DNA of 8,086 nucleotides. It comes from an uncultured Verrucomicrobiota bacterium (lineage in GTDB: Bacteria; Verrucomicrobiota; Kiritimatiellia; RFP12; UBA1067). The stretch lies in the NCBI GenBank assembly GCA_945487985.1, contig CALYTX010000052.1, positions 1 to 8,086 on the forward strand, in the 5' to 3' direction. Each line of letters opens with the position of its first letter. Position 1 is the stretch's first letter. Made by a program: the position numbers and the translations under genes. Below are positions 1 through 7,334 of this stretch, piece after piece. The notes under the pieces were generated by a model. It saw only the letters and a program-made list of their open reading frames with translations, did not search any database and was not told the origin of the DNA.

Positions 1-937
1 AATGATTCATCAGCCATGTCGGACCGTGCTCGCGCACCATCCGCGCGGCCAGCTCGCCCACGCGCGGATCGCTCGAGCCGGCCGGCACCTTCTCAATGGC
101 GCCAGCGCCGAAAATCGCGGCCGACATCTCGCCAATCGAGCGCAGGAAGATTTCGCGCGCGATTACCGATGCTGCGGCCACGGCCAGATCGCTCTCGGCC
201 TTATGACGCTGCACAACCTCGGCTTGCCGACCGCGACTCTTCAATGCGCGCAAAATAGTCGCTTGCGTAGGGGCAAACTGGTCGACAACCACACGACCGA
301 TACCAGGATTGTTCTCCAGCAGCGTCTCAATCGCCGTGCCGTGTGCCCATGCAAGCATGCGGTTGATATTCTTCATCTTCGCATAAAGGCGGTTATAGGC
401 CGCCGGCGCGAGTTTCACCACCGCGTAGCCTTCGGAACCGAGCAGGGCGCGCAACTGCCGCCCGGCCTCGAGCACTTGCACGTCGGACATTCGCTTGCAG
501 TCTTTGACCTCCAGTTTTACGCGCCGGTCCAAACGATCTAAAAAAGTGAACTTGCCAATCGCCTCGGCTATTCGCTCGTCGATATAGGCACAACACACCA
601 CGAGCGGACCGAAAAAATCGCCCTTTCCCGATTCATCGCTGCCGGCGTGGGGAGCGAGCGCATCAGGATCGAGCACGCTCTCGTAACCAAGCGAGGCTGT
701 TCCCAGAACTTCGGGTTCCAACGTGAAAAGAACGAAATCTTCGGCCTTCGAGCCTTGCACGCAAAATTTGCGCTTACCGTGCCTTTCCTTGGCATATAGC
801 GTTGCGTTAAAGCCGTTGCCCTCATACGCCCACAGCGAATAGGGTCGCTCGCACCGACGGTAATTGCCGCAGCTCATAATCGCGCCCAGCCGATCTTGCT
901 GCTCAACGCTCAGCTCGTATGTGTAGCTGCTCGCCAT
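1..937 (-). CDS. rnhC: Ribonuclease HIII, C-terminus cut by window edge
   Basis: Endonuclease that cuts the RNA strand of RNA-DNA hybrids in the cytoplasm, clearing R-loops and primers. The 312 visible codons begin MASSYTYELS. Residues 1-90 resemble the substrate-binding N-terminal domain of RNase HIII (FNATLYAKE, then FCVQGSKAEDF), which RNase HII lacks. The catalytic domain opens with GSDESGKGDFFGP, giving the acidic pair D101/E102. It continues with VKDCKRMSD (D146), NINRMLAWAH, VVVDQF (D219) and HKAESDLAVAAASVIAR (E248). These motifs align in order with remembered Bacillus RNase HIII, which is about 310 residues long. The reading frame is still open at the edge after HGPTWLMNH, so probably only 10-20 residues are missing. 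The start ATG (937-935) shares its A with the TGA of the epimerase gene (TGATG). I see only a weak GGA upstream, so translation is probably coupled. One oddity is Cys147 where DSK is usual. The family call is very secure; function is inferred from it. Confidence 0.94.
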   Translation of the reverse strand, partial: MASSYTYELSVEQQDRLGAIMSCGNYRRCERPYSLWAYEGNGFNATLYAKERHGKRKFCVQGSKAEDFVLFTLEPEVLGTASLGYESVLDPDALAPHAGSDESGKGDFFGPLVVCCAYIDERIAEAIGKFTFLDRLDRRVKLEVKDCKRMSDVQVLEAGRQLRALLGSEGYAVVKLAPAAYNRLYAKMKNINRMLAWAHGTAIETLLENNPGIGRVVVDQFAPTQATILRALKSRGRQAEVVQRHKAESDLAVAAASVIAREIFLRSIGEMSAAIFGAGAIEKVPAGSSDPRVGELAARMVREHGPTWLMNH

Positions 938-2043
938 CAGCAATCGGTTCCGAAACGAAACTCAGTGGAAGACTTGTAGACCTCGCCAGGTTTGACGAAC
1001 GTGGTCGGCCACTCGGGATGGTTCGGAGAATCGGGCGCGTGCTGGGTTTCGAGCGCAACGCCGCAACGGAACGACAGATGCTCGCCGCCCTTTGCTGTTT
1101 GGTTGTAATCCGACCAATTTGACGTGTAAACCTGAAGACAAGGCTCAGTAGTGTAAACCTCGACCGTACGCCCGTTCAGCGGACAAGTAAGTTTGGCCGC
1201 AAAAATCATTTGCCGCGGCTTTCGGCCTGTGGCCATTTGACCTTTGTCGAGCACCCAGTTGTGGTCGTAGCCGCGGCCGATGGCTAGATCTTCCGATGGG
1301 GCATTGATCATCTCGCCAATGCGCATACCCCGCGTGAAATCGAACGGCGTTCCCTTGACCGCACGAATTTCGCCGGTGGGAATCTGACCTTTATCGGTTG
1401 GAGTAAAAGACTTGGCGGCGATTTTCAGTATATGATCTTCTATCGTGCCGCCGGCCTCCCCCTTGAAATTGAAATACACATGCTGCGTCATGTTGATGGG
1501 CGTAATCTTGTCGGTTGTGGCCTCGTAGTCGACCCGCCAGACGTTCTGAGCCGTCAATGTATACGTCACTTTCGCCTCAACCCGCCCCGGGAACCCTTCG
1601 TCACCATCAGGCGAAACGTGGGTGAAGACGATTCCCACGCTGTCGCCTTTGACAAATGGTTGCGCCTGCCAGACATACGCGTCCCAGCCGCGCTGACCGC
1701 CGTGGAGATTGCACCCAATTCCCCCTGGGGCGTTGTTGAGCGCAGGCAGTTTGATTTTCTTTGCACCAATCTTGAAAGCACCCTTGGCAATCCGATTGCC
1801 GTAACGCCCGATGATGCATCCCCAGTAGGGATCGCCGCTGTCCCAGCCGGCCGGCGAATCAAACCCAACAACTACATCCTTCAGCTTGCCTTTGCGATCG
1901 GGGGTGAAGAGCCGAACAACCTTGCCGCCATAGTCGCTTACCTCGAGCACGACGCCACCGGCGCCTTTTAATGTGAATTTCTTCGCTTGCTCTCCGTATT
2001 TGGTCACGCCGAAATCACAGACGCTGAACGATGGTTTGGCCAT
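937..2043 (-). CDS. galM: Aldose 1-epimerase (mutarotase)
   Basis: Interconverts alpha and beta anomers of aldohexoses such as glucose or galactose. The protein has 368 residues, slightly longer than the usual 330-350, with no signal peptide, so it is probably cytoplasmic. Family motifs are in order: GNRIAKG (N83, R84), NLHGGQRGWD with His114, QHVYFNF with His188 (the catalytic histidine of the usual NHxYFNL motif), GYDHNWVLD with Asp260, and ALETQHAPDSPNHPEWP with Glu332, which corresponds to the catalytic base of characterised mutarotases. All expected active-site residues are present. The ATG at 2043-2041 has a GGAG ribosome-binding site at 2055-2052 and its own likely promoter at 2072-2080. 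It lies 85 bp downstream of the cellobiose phosphorylase gene. Its role there may be to equilibrate anomers of the sugars handled by the phosphorylase, which is inference. True sugar specificity cannot be read from the sequence. Confidence 0.93.
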   Translation of the reverse strand: MAKPSFSVCDFGVTKYGEQAKKFTLKGAGGVVLEVSDYGGKVVRLFTPDRKGKLKDVVVGFDSPAGWDSGDPYWGCIIGRYGNRIAKGAFKIGAKKIKLPALNNAPGGIGCNLHGGQRGWDAYVWQAQPFVKGDSVGIVFTHVSPDGDEGFPGRVEAKVTYTLTAQNVWRVDYEATTDKITPINMTQHVYFNFKGEAGGTIEDHILKIAAKSFTPTDKGQIPTGEIRAVKGTPFDFTRGMRIGEMINAPSEDLAIGRGYDHNWVLDKGQMATGRKPRQMIFAAKLTCPLNGRTVEVYTTEPCLQVYTSNWSDYNQTAKGGEHLSFRCGVALETQHAPDSPNHPEWPTTFVKPGEVYKSSTEFRFGTDC

Positions 2044-2051
2044 ATTGCTTT

Positions 2052-2055
2052 CTCC
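2052..2055 (-). promoter_or_regulatory. Ribosome-binding site of galM (GGAG)
   Basis: GGAG on the minus strand lies 8 bases before the ATG at 2043. It is the strongest Shine-Dalgarno match in the window and supports the chosen start. Confidence 0.7.
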
Positions 2056-2071
2056 AATTGATGTTAGTTGT

Positions 2072-2080
2072 ATTATAGCA
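2072..2080 (-). promoter_or_regulatory. Extended -10 promoter for galM-rnhC
   Basis: The minus strand reads TGCTATAAT, a perfect TATAAT (2077-2072) preceded by the TGn extension, which is the extended -10 element of sigma-70-type promoters. No good TTGACA-like -35 box sits 16-18 bases upstream, which is usual for extended -10 promoters. Transcription would start near 2065, leaving a leader of about 20 bases that holds the GGAG site. The surroundings are GC-rich, so the AT-rich match is unlikely to be trivial, but activity is inferred from consensus alone. Confidence 0.6.
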
Positions 2081-2103
2081 CAAATGCTCCGTTAATGCGC
2101 TTA

Positions 2104-2121
2104 GAGAACGCGCGCGAGAAC
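2104..2121. repeat. Direct repeat GAGAAC-GCGCGC-GAGAAC
   Basis: Two identical GAGAAC hexamers (2104-2109 and 2116-2121 on the plus strand) are separated by GCGCGC, so they recur every 12 bases. The repeat lies about 39-56 bases upstream of the inferred start of the galM transcript, where an activator could bind. No protein is known to bind it, and chance recurrence in GC-rich DNA is possible. Confidence 0.35.
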
Positions 2122-2128
2122 CCGCTCC

Positions 2129-4603
2129 TCAGCCCATAATCAGCGTAATCCGATGCACCCCCGAGTCGAATGTCGCGATGCGTGCGCAACGGCGGGCTGT
2201 TCCGACCAAACACTGCTGCGAAACGTCTTTCCCGTCGATGGCTACGCTCTTGATGCCCGTCTCCACGGCATGGGGGTTTTTCACTTCGATTTCGTAGACG
2301 GCGCCGCGGAAGCGGCGACGGACCTTGAAGCCTTTCATCGTCGAAGCAATCGCCGGATCGCTCACCAGCGCATCATAATCGGGTTTGACGCCGAGGATGA
2401 ACTGCGAAACGGCGTACCAATTCCACGCCGCCGTCCCCGTCAGCCATGAGTTTTTCGCTTCGCCCGGACGCGCCGCGTCCTTGCCGGCGATCATCTGCGA
2501 ATAGACGTAGGGCTCCACCTTATGAAGTGCCGAATTCGCTTCGGTGTAGCTCGGACAGATTTTCGCGTAATGCCGCCACGCGTCGCCGCCGCGCGCACAG
2601 AGAGCCTCGGCGATGATTATCCAAGGGTTGTTGTGGCAGAAGATGCCGGCATTCTCCTTGTAGCCGGCAGGATAGGTGGAAATCTCGCCGTATTCGACGA
2701 CGTACTCGGAAAACGCCGGCTGGTTGAGGACGATCCCGTGCTCGCACTCGAGGAATTTCTTCGTGGAATCAAGAGCGCGTTCGGGCATGTGCTTTTCCCG
2801 CCCTATCCCCGCCATCGCGCACCATCCCTGCGATTCGATGAAAATCTTGCCTTCTCTGTTTTCCTTCGAACCAACCTTCTTGCCGAAGAAATCGTAGGCG
2901 CGCAGGTACCATTCGCCGTCCCACCCGTAACGCTCGACGGCCTTCTCCATCGCCGAGACCGCCTTCGTCGCGCGGGCAGCCTCGCGCTTGTCGCCGACTC
3001 TGACGCAAAGCTCGGCGTAATCCTTGCCGCAGACGCAGAAAAGCCCGGCGATCATCAGCGATTCGGCCTTGGATCCTTTCGTGTTGTTTTCGGTCGTCTG
3101 GAACGATTCGTTCGGATCGTGCGAGAAGCAGTTGAGATTGAGGCAATCGTTCCAGTCGGCTCTGCCGATAAGCGGCAGACCGTGCGGACCGCGATTGGAA
3201 AGCACGTGGTCGAAGCTCGCCTTCAAATGCGCCATCAGCGTCTTTTCGCTGCCCTTGCGGTTGTCGAAGGGAACCATCTCGTCGAGAATCGAAAAGTCGC
3301 CCGTTTCCTTGAGGTATGCGACCGTGCCGAATATGAGCCACATCGGATCATCGTTAAAGCCGCCGCCGATGTCGTTGTTGCCGCGCTTGGTGAGCGGCTG
3401 GTACTGGTGGTAGCAACCGCCGTCGGGGAACTGGGTAGAGGCGATATCGATGATGCGCTCGCGCGCCCGCGCCGGAATCTGATGGACGAAGCCGACGAGA
3501 TCCTGGTTCGAATCGCGGAAGCCCATGCCGCGCCCGATGCCGCTCTCGAAGAACGAAGCCGAGCGCGACATATTGAACGTGACCATGCACTGGTACTGAT
3601 TCCAGATGTTGACCATCCTGTCGAGCTTCTCGTCGCCGGAGCTCACCGAATAGACCGACAACAGCCCGTCCCAGTACCGCTTCAGCGCCGCGAGCGCCGC
3701 ATCCACCTTCTCCGCGGTGGAGAAAGCCTTAAGCACCGCCTTGGCGGGACGCTTATTGATCACGCCCTTCCGCTGCCACTTCTCCTCCTCGGGCAGTTCG
3801 ACGTAACCCAAGACGAAGACGAGATCCTGCTTCTCGCCGGGCTTGAGCGTCAAGTTCAGATAATGCGAGGCCACCGGACTCCACCCGTGGGCGATGGAAT
3901 CGGAGCTCTTGCCCGCCATAACCACCTGGGGCTCGTCGAAGCCGTTGTAGAGCCCGAGAAAAGCCTCCCGGTCGGTATCGAAGCCGTCGATCGGACGGTT
4001 AACGCCATAATAGGCGTAGTGATTGCGTCTCTCCTTGTATTCGGTCTTGTGATAGACGACCGATCCTTCGACCTCCACCTCGCCGGTGGAGAAATTGCGC
4101 TGGAAGTTTTCCATGTCGGTCGATGCATTCCAAAGGCACCATTCGACAAACGAGAACAATTTCACCTTCTTTGTCCGCATGGACTCGTTTGAAAGCGTCA
4201 GCTTGACCACTTGCGCGCGGGTGTTCAGCGGCACGAACATGAGTTGCGAGACGACCAGGGAATTCTTCGCGCCGGTTATGCGCGTATATCCCATGCCGTG
4301 GCGGCACTCGTAACGGTCGAGTTCGCTCTTGCACGGCTTCCAGCCCGGATTCCAGACTTCCTTGCCGTCCTTGACGTAGAAATACATCCCGCCCGCATCC
4401 ATCGGCACGCCGTTGTAGCGATAGCGCGTGATGCGGCGGAACTTGGCGTCTTTGAAAAAGCAATATCCGCCAGCGGTGTTGGAAACGAGCGCGAAGAAAT
4501 CTTCGTTGCCCAGATAGTTGATCCAGGGCCAGGGCGTTTTGGGATCGGTGATCACGTATTCGCGATTGCCGTCATCGAAATATCCAAATTTCGTTTTTTT
4601 CAT
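2129..4603 (-). CDS. cbp: Cellobiose phosphorylase (GH94)
   Basis: Splits cellobiose with inorganic phosphate, with inversion, into alpha-D-glucose 1-phosphate and D-glucose in the cytoplasm. With the start at 4603 it has 824 residues, against 822 in the Cellvibrio (Cellulomonas) gilvus enzyme as I remember it, and it resembles that enzyme almost end to end. Approximate domains: beta-sandwich 1-280, helical linker to about 315, (alpha/alpha)6 barrel about 320-745, and a C-terminal beta-jelly roll. Active-site residues are all present. RADWND holds the general-acid Asp486. RGMGFRD holds Arg358 and Asp364. GYKEN...CHNN holds Lys649, Glu650 and His657. SRSASFFE gives Arg347, and LTGTAAWN gives Thr722 and Gly723, for phosphate. 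No signal peptide. The start MKKTKFGYFDD is preferred because family members begin at this point and AAGG precedes it by 7 bases; the frame also stays open upstream to a GTG at 4663. It lies 60 bp after the GH106 gene with no visible promoter between them, so they are probably co-transcribed. Confidence 0.96.
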   Translation of the reverse strand: MKKTKFGYFDDGNREYVITDPKTPWPWINYLGNEDFFALVSNTAGGYCFFKDAKFRRITRYRYNGVPMDAGGMYFYVKDGKEVWNPGWKPCKSELDRYECRHGMGYTRITGAKNSLVVSQLMFVPLNTRAQVVKLTLSNESMRTKKVKLFSFVEWCLWNASTDMENFQRNFSTGEVEVEGSVVYHKTEYKERRNHYAYYGVNRPIDGFDTDREAFLGLYNGFDEPQVVMAGKSSDSIAHGWSPVASHYLNLTLKPGEKQDLVFVLGYVELPEEEKWQRKGVINKRPAKAVLKAFSTAEKVDAALAALKRYWDGLLSVYSVSSGDEKLDRMVNIWNQYQCMVTFNMSRSASFFESGIGRGMGFRDSNQDLVGFVHQIPARARERIIDIASTQFPDGGCYHQYQPLTKRGNNDIGGGFNDDPMWLIFGTVAYLKETGDFSILDEMVPFDNRKGSEKTLMAHLKASFDHVLSNRGPHGLPLIGRADWNDCLNLNCFSHDPNESFQTTENNTKGSKAESLMIAGLFCVCGKDYAELCVRVGDKREAARATKAVSAMEKAVERYGWDGEWYLRAYDFFGKKVGSKENREGKIFIESQGWCAMAGIGREKHMPERALDSTKKFLECEHGIVLNQPAFSEYVVEYGEISTYPAGYKENAGIFCHNNPWIIIAEALCARGGDAWRHYAKICPSYTEANSALHKVEPYVYSQMIAGKDAARPGEAKNSWLTGTAAWNWYAVSQFILGVKPDYDALVSDPAIASTMKGFKVRRRFRGAVYEIEVKNPHAVETGIKSVAIDGKDVSQQCLVGTARRCARIATFDSGVHRITLIMG

Positions 4604-4610
4604 TTTAGTG

Positions 4611-4614
4611 CCTT
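4611..4614 (-). promoter_or_regulatory. Ribosome-binding site of cbp (AAGG), decides start
   Basis: AAGG on the minus strand sits 7 bases before the ATG at 4603. It favours this ATG over the upstream in-frame GTG at 4663, whose 20-residue extension (MAAASVRTRR...) has no counterpart in the family. The 60-bp gap 4604-4663 shows no -10 box and no terminator hairpin with a T-tract. Confidence 0.6.
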
Positions 4615-4663
4615 GTCGTTCGTTCGTGCCATGCCGACGCGTGCGGACCGATGCCGCCGCCAC

Positions 4664-7321
4664 TTATTGTTCGTCGTATGCGAAAATCCGTACGGGACCG
4701 ACCAGACCGGAAGGAGCCAGCGGAATGTCCGCCTTGCCGGCGAAATAGTCCCAGGTGGCGAAAGTGATGCGTCCGCTCGGGCTATTCTCCCCTTTCAGCA
4801 GCCAATCCGGAAAGCGCTTGATGCCCACCCCCTGGGTCTTGCCGCACAGCGGCATTGAGGTCGAGTCGTACTCGACGTCTTTCGGAAGCTTGTTGTCGCC
4901 GATCAGACGGTTCATCCAGCAATTGGTGACCTTGACGACGAGGCGGTTCTCGCCTGGCTTGAGCAATCCGGTGACATCGATCTTGAACGGAGCGTACCAG
5001 ACTGTGCCAACACGCCGCCCGTTGAGCTCGACTTCGGCGATGTCGCACACCTCGCCCAGATCAAGTTCGGCGCGGACGCTGCCGTTGTTCCATTCGAATT
5101 GCGTCTCGTACGTTGCCGTTCCCGAAAAATACTTTATGCCTTCAACCTTGTTTGACGACAACGAGACAAGCGACGAGATTTCAATTTTGCCCTCAGGCGC
5201 TCCGCGCAAAGGCTGAAAGGAAACAGACCAAGGCGAGGCGATGTCCACGCACAGCGATGGGTAAGCGATCTTGGCCGCCGGACGGAACTTCCCGGACGAT
5301 TCCGCCGCGGAAAGATTGAACACCACAAACGCCGATTCGTTCGCGCGCAGGACAAAATCTACGCGCGTGCGCCCGTCTTCCGGAATGAACTCCCAGACGG
5401 GCGCAAGAAGCTTGCGGCCGTCGCCCGGGAACCAGATTTGCGGAGCCTTGCGCGCAGGATTACGGTAAAATGCCGAAAGCGCAATATCGCGATCGGACTT
5501 GTTGATGACCATGTAAAAGCGATCCTCTCCCTCGACGCGTCCAAGCGCCTGAATAGCCTGGGCTTCCCCCTTGCACGAGCCGGCCAGCTCGAATTGCGCC
5601 TTAATGCCGAGCTTCGCGAGCACTTCCGCGCGCGACATGTTTTCGAAGAGCCGCCCCTTCCTCCCGGGAGGTGCCGTCAACAGCCCCTTGGGCGCGCTGA
5701 TTGCGGCGCCGTCGGCAAGAAGGCGGGACAGCTTTTCCAGCACCTTCGGCTGGGTGTAGTCGCCTTTCGGGTCGAGAAGCATCACCGGATAGGTTCTTCC
5801 GGAGCTTGCAACCGTTATCCGGCCATCGCCGCCGACGGAAACTTCCTTGAGGAAATCGACCGGGCCGATACCATCGTCGGTGAAATCCTCCGTGTACCAA
5901 AGACCTATCGCATCGGAATCCTGCATACCTCGCTGCATCATCGCCTGGCATCGCTGCATATAGCGGTACATTGCCTTGCCAGGCTCGAACCAGGTCTGGT
6001 TCTCGCCGAAATGCGTCCCCCAGAAACCCATCGAGAATCCTGGCTGGTATTTCGGATCGAGCGGCTGATGCACCCAATGGTGCAGCGACATGCGGTTGAT
6101 GCCCTGGACGAAGGTTATGTCGATTGAGCGCTTCAAATGGCGCGGCGCAACCGACCAGTGGTCGCTTTCCGGACAGGCGGTGAAGCTTTCCGCGCCGACA
6201 ATTCCCCTGCCCAGCGCCCTGGCGACAGGTCCGCACATCCACGCAGAGCCACCTTCGCCGCAACCTCCCCACGCCACCTGTCCGTGCCAGAACTCGGTCA
6301 TCGGCACATCGCATCTTGCGGACGCCTCCCACATGTCAAAAGGACCGGTGTACGGCTCGAGATGCAGTTCGTAGCCGCTGGCGCGGACACGCCGGAAGGA
6401 AATCTCGTAGTATCGTTCGGTGTATAGTTCGCTGACGGTACGATCCATGTCGCGTTTGAAATTTTTATTCTCCTCGGCGGCGAACGCCCCGTCAAGAGCC
6501 GGCAGCTTCGGCAGCGGATCGTATCCGCGCCGCCGGGAAAACTCTTCGCGGAAATCGTCCGTCCAATTACTCGGACCAGCCTCGTAGCTATCGATCAGAA
6601 TATGAGTAAAGCCAGGATTGGACGGCGGAACATGTCGCAAGAATCCGCCGAGCACGTTGTCCCAATGGTGATTCATCGCCGCTACAGACATTTTGTCGGC
6701 CTCAAGGGCTATGTCCTCCATCTCCGGCGGCGCAGGATGGGTGCGCTTGCCGGTCGAGGTGTAACCGAAGCGGTAGACCGTATCGCCTACCGTCACGCGG
6801 CCGATGTCGCGGTAAAAGCCGCGGAATGTCTCCGGCTGCGGAAGTTCCACCTCCGCGGCAGTTTTTCCGGCGGGGATTTTCGCCTTGGTCCACACCACCT
6901 TCTTCATCGACTGGTCGGGCCGGATCCACGGTCCGCCGGCCGTGGAATAGCCGGTGCAATTGTGCGCACCGATCGCCAGCCCCAGTCTTTTCGCTTCGGC
7001 GGTCGCGAAGCGAAGCATTTCCCAGTATGCTTCATTGCGATAGGTGAAACCCGGATATAGCGAGTTTTCCATCTGGTCGGACGTGCCCTTGGACTGGATG
7101 TTGAACATTGTCGCCCCGCCCAGTCCGGCCGATTTCATCGCCTCCAGATCGCGGGTGATGCCGCTTTTGCTCACATTGCTGCCGCACCAGTGCCACCACG
7201 CCCAGACGCCGGCGCCTTGCGGCGGATTGTCGAAATCTTCCTCGAGCGTGCGGGCGAACGACGCTTCGATCGCCAGCACCGCAGCGGCGACGAGCAACTT
7301 GGACAATTTAGCGTTTTTCAT
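4664..7321 (-). CDS. Secreted GH106-type glycosidase (alpha-L-rhamnosidase family)
   Basis: Probable exported hydrolase that removes terminal alpha-L-rhamnose from glycans or glycosides. Residue numbers assume the ATG at 7321 (885 residues). MKNAKLSKLLVAAAVLAIEA then SFA|RT is a good type I signal peptide, with cleavage after Ala23. The mature N-terminus shows the WWHW segment (42-45) followed by SKSGITRDLEAMKSAGLGG, typical of GH106 (beta/alpha)8 enzymes. Further family-like blocks are DSYE (244-247), PMTEFWHG (around 343), GAESFTA (around 378), GINRMSLHHWVHQP and MGFWGTHFGENQTWFEPG. The C-terminal part holds a beta-sandwich resembling sugar-binding domains of GH2-like enzymes (KYFSGTATYETQF 730-742, ELNGRRVGTVWYAPF, NCWMNRLIGD). 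At 885 residues it is shorter than many GH106 members, which often exceed 1000. It has 12 cysteines after the signal peptide. The acidic residues in DSYE, TEFW and AESF are catalytic or calcium-binding candidates, but I cannot assign roles. Specificity for rhamnose is a family inference, and related GH106-like proteins may act on other sugars. Confidence 0.82.
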   Translation of the reverse strand: MKNAKLSKLLVAAAVLAIEASFARTLEEDFDNPPQGAGVWAWWHWCGSNVSKSGITRDLEAMKSAGLGGATMFNIQSKGTSDQMENSLYPGFTYRNEAYWEMLRFATAEAKRLGLAIGAHNCTGYSTAGGPWIRPDQSMKKVVWTKAKIPAGKTAAEVELPQPETFRGFYRDIGRVTVGDTVYRFGYTSTGKRTHPAPPEMEDIALEADKMSVAAMNHHWDNVLGGFLRHVPPSNPGFTHILIDSYEAGPSNWTDDFREEFSRRRGYDPLPKLPALDGAFAAEENKNFKRDMDRTVSELYTERYYEISFRRVRASGYELHLEPYTGPFDMWEASARCDVPMTEFWHGQVAWGGCGEGGSAWMCGPVARALGRGIVGAESFTACPESDHWSVAPRHLKRSIDITFVQGINRMSLHHWVHQPLDPKYQPGFSMGFWGTHFGENQTWFEPGKAMYRYMQRCQAMMQRGMQDSDAIGLWYTEDFTDDGIGPVDFLKEVSVGGDGRITVASSGRTYPVMLLDPKGDYTQPKVLEKLSRLLADGAAISAPKGLLTAPPGRKGRLFENMSRAEVLAKLGIKAQFELAGSCKGEAQAIQALGRVEGEDRFYMVINKSDRDIALSAFYRNPARKAPQIWFPGDGRKLLAPVWEFIPEDGRTRVDFVLRANESAFVVFNLSAAESSGKFRPAAKIAYPSLCVDIASPWSVSFQPLRGAPEGKIEISSLVSLSSNKVEGIKYFSGTATYETQFEWNNGSVRAELDLGEVCDIAEVELNGRRVGTVWYAPFKIDVTGLLKPGENRLVVKVTNCWMNRLIGDNKLPKDVEYDSTSMPLCGKTQGVGIKRFPDWLLKGENSPSGRITFATWDYFAGKADIPLAPSGLVGPVRIFAYDEQ

Positions 7322-7327
7322 ATCCTT
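7319..7327 (-). promoter_or_regulatory. Ambiguous start region of the GH106 gene
   Basis: The ATG at 7321-7319 gives a clean signal peptide, but its only Shine-Dalgarno-like element, AAGG at 7327-7324, lies just 2 bases upstream, closer than the usual 5-9. The next in-frame ATG upstream (7360) would overlap purL by 26 bases and add MQFLKWRNNSCKD before the signal peptide. An in-frame TTG at 7309 would leave a spacing of 14 bases and shorten the charged n-region. The ATG at 7321 is preferred for the signal peptide; coupling to purL translation may compensate for the spacing. Confidence 0.5.
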
Positions 7328-7334
7328 GCATGAA

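Noticed and set aside
2..541. A plus-strand open frame of 179 codons at the left edge
   Set aside because: It is antisense to the well-supported RNase HIII gene and shows no motif of its own.
2044..2128. A possible transcription terminator after cellobiose phosphorylase
   Set aside because: The GC-rich stretch is a direct repeat, not a stable inverted repeat. The best stem (GCGCA with TGTGC, one wobble pair, 13-base loop) is weak and no T-tract follows.
2522..4192. A 556-codon open frame on the plus strand, opposite the cellobiose phosphorylase gene
   Set aside because: It lies entirely antisense to a gene with an intact active site and near-full-length similarity to its family. Its translation shows no recognisable domain. 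Long antisense frames are expected opposite GC-rich codon usage.
4604..4663. A 20-residue N-terminal extension of cellobiose phosphorylase from GTG 4663
   Set aside because: The extension has no family counterpart, while the ATG at 4603 has a well-spaced AAGG and matches the usual N-terminus.
5438..6127. A plus-strand open frame of 229 codons within the GH106 gene
   Set aside because: It is a shadow of the real minus-strand gene, whose motifs cover the whole stretch; no family signal is visible.
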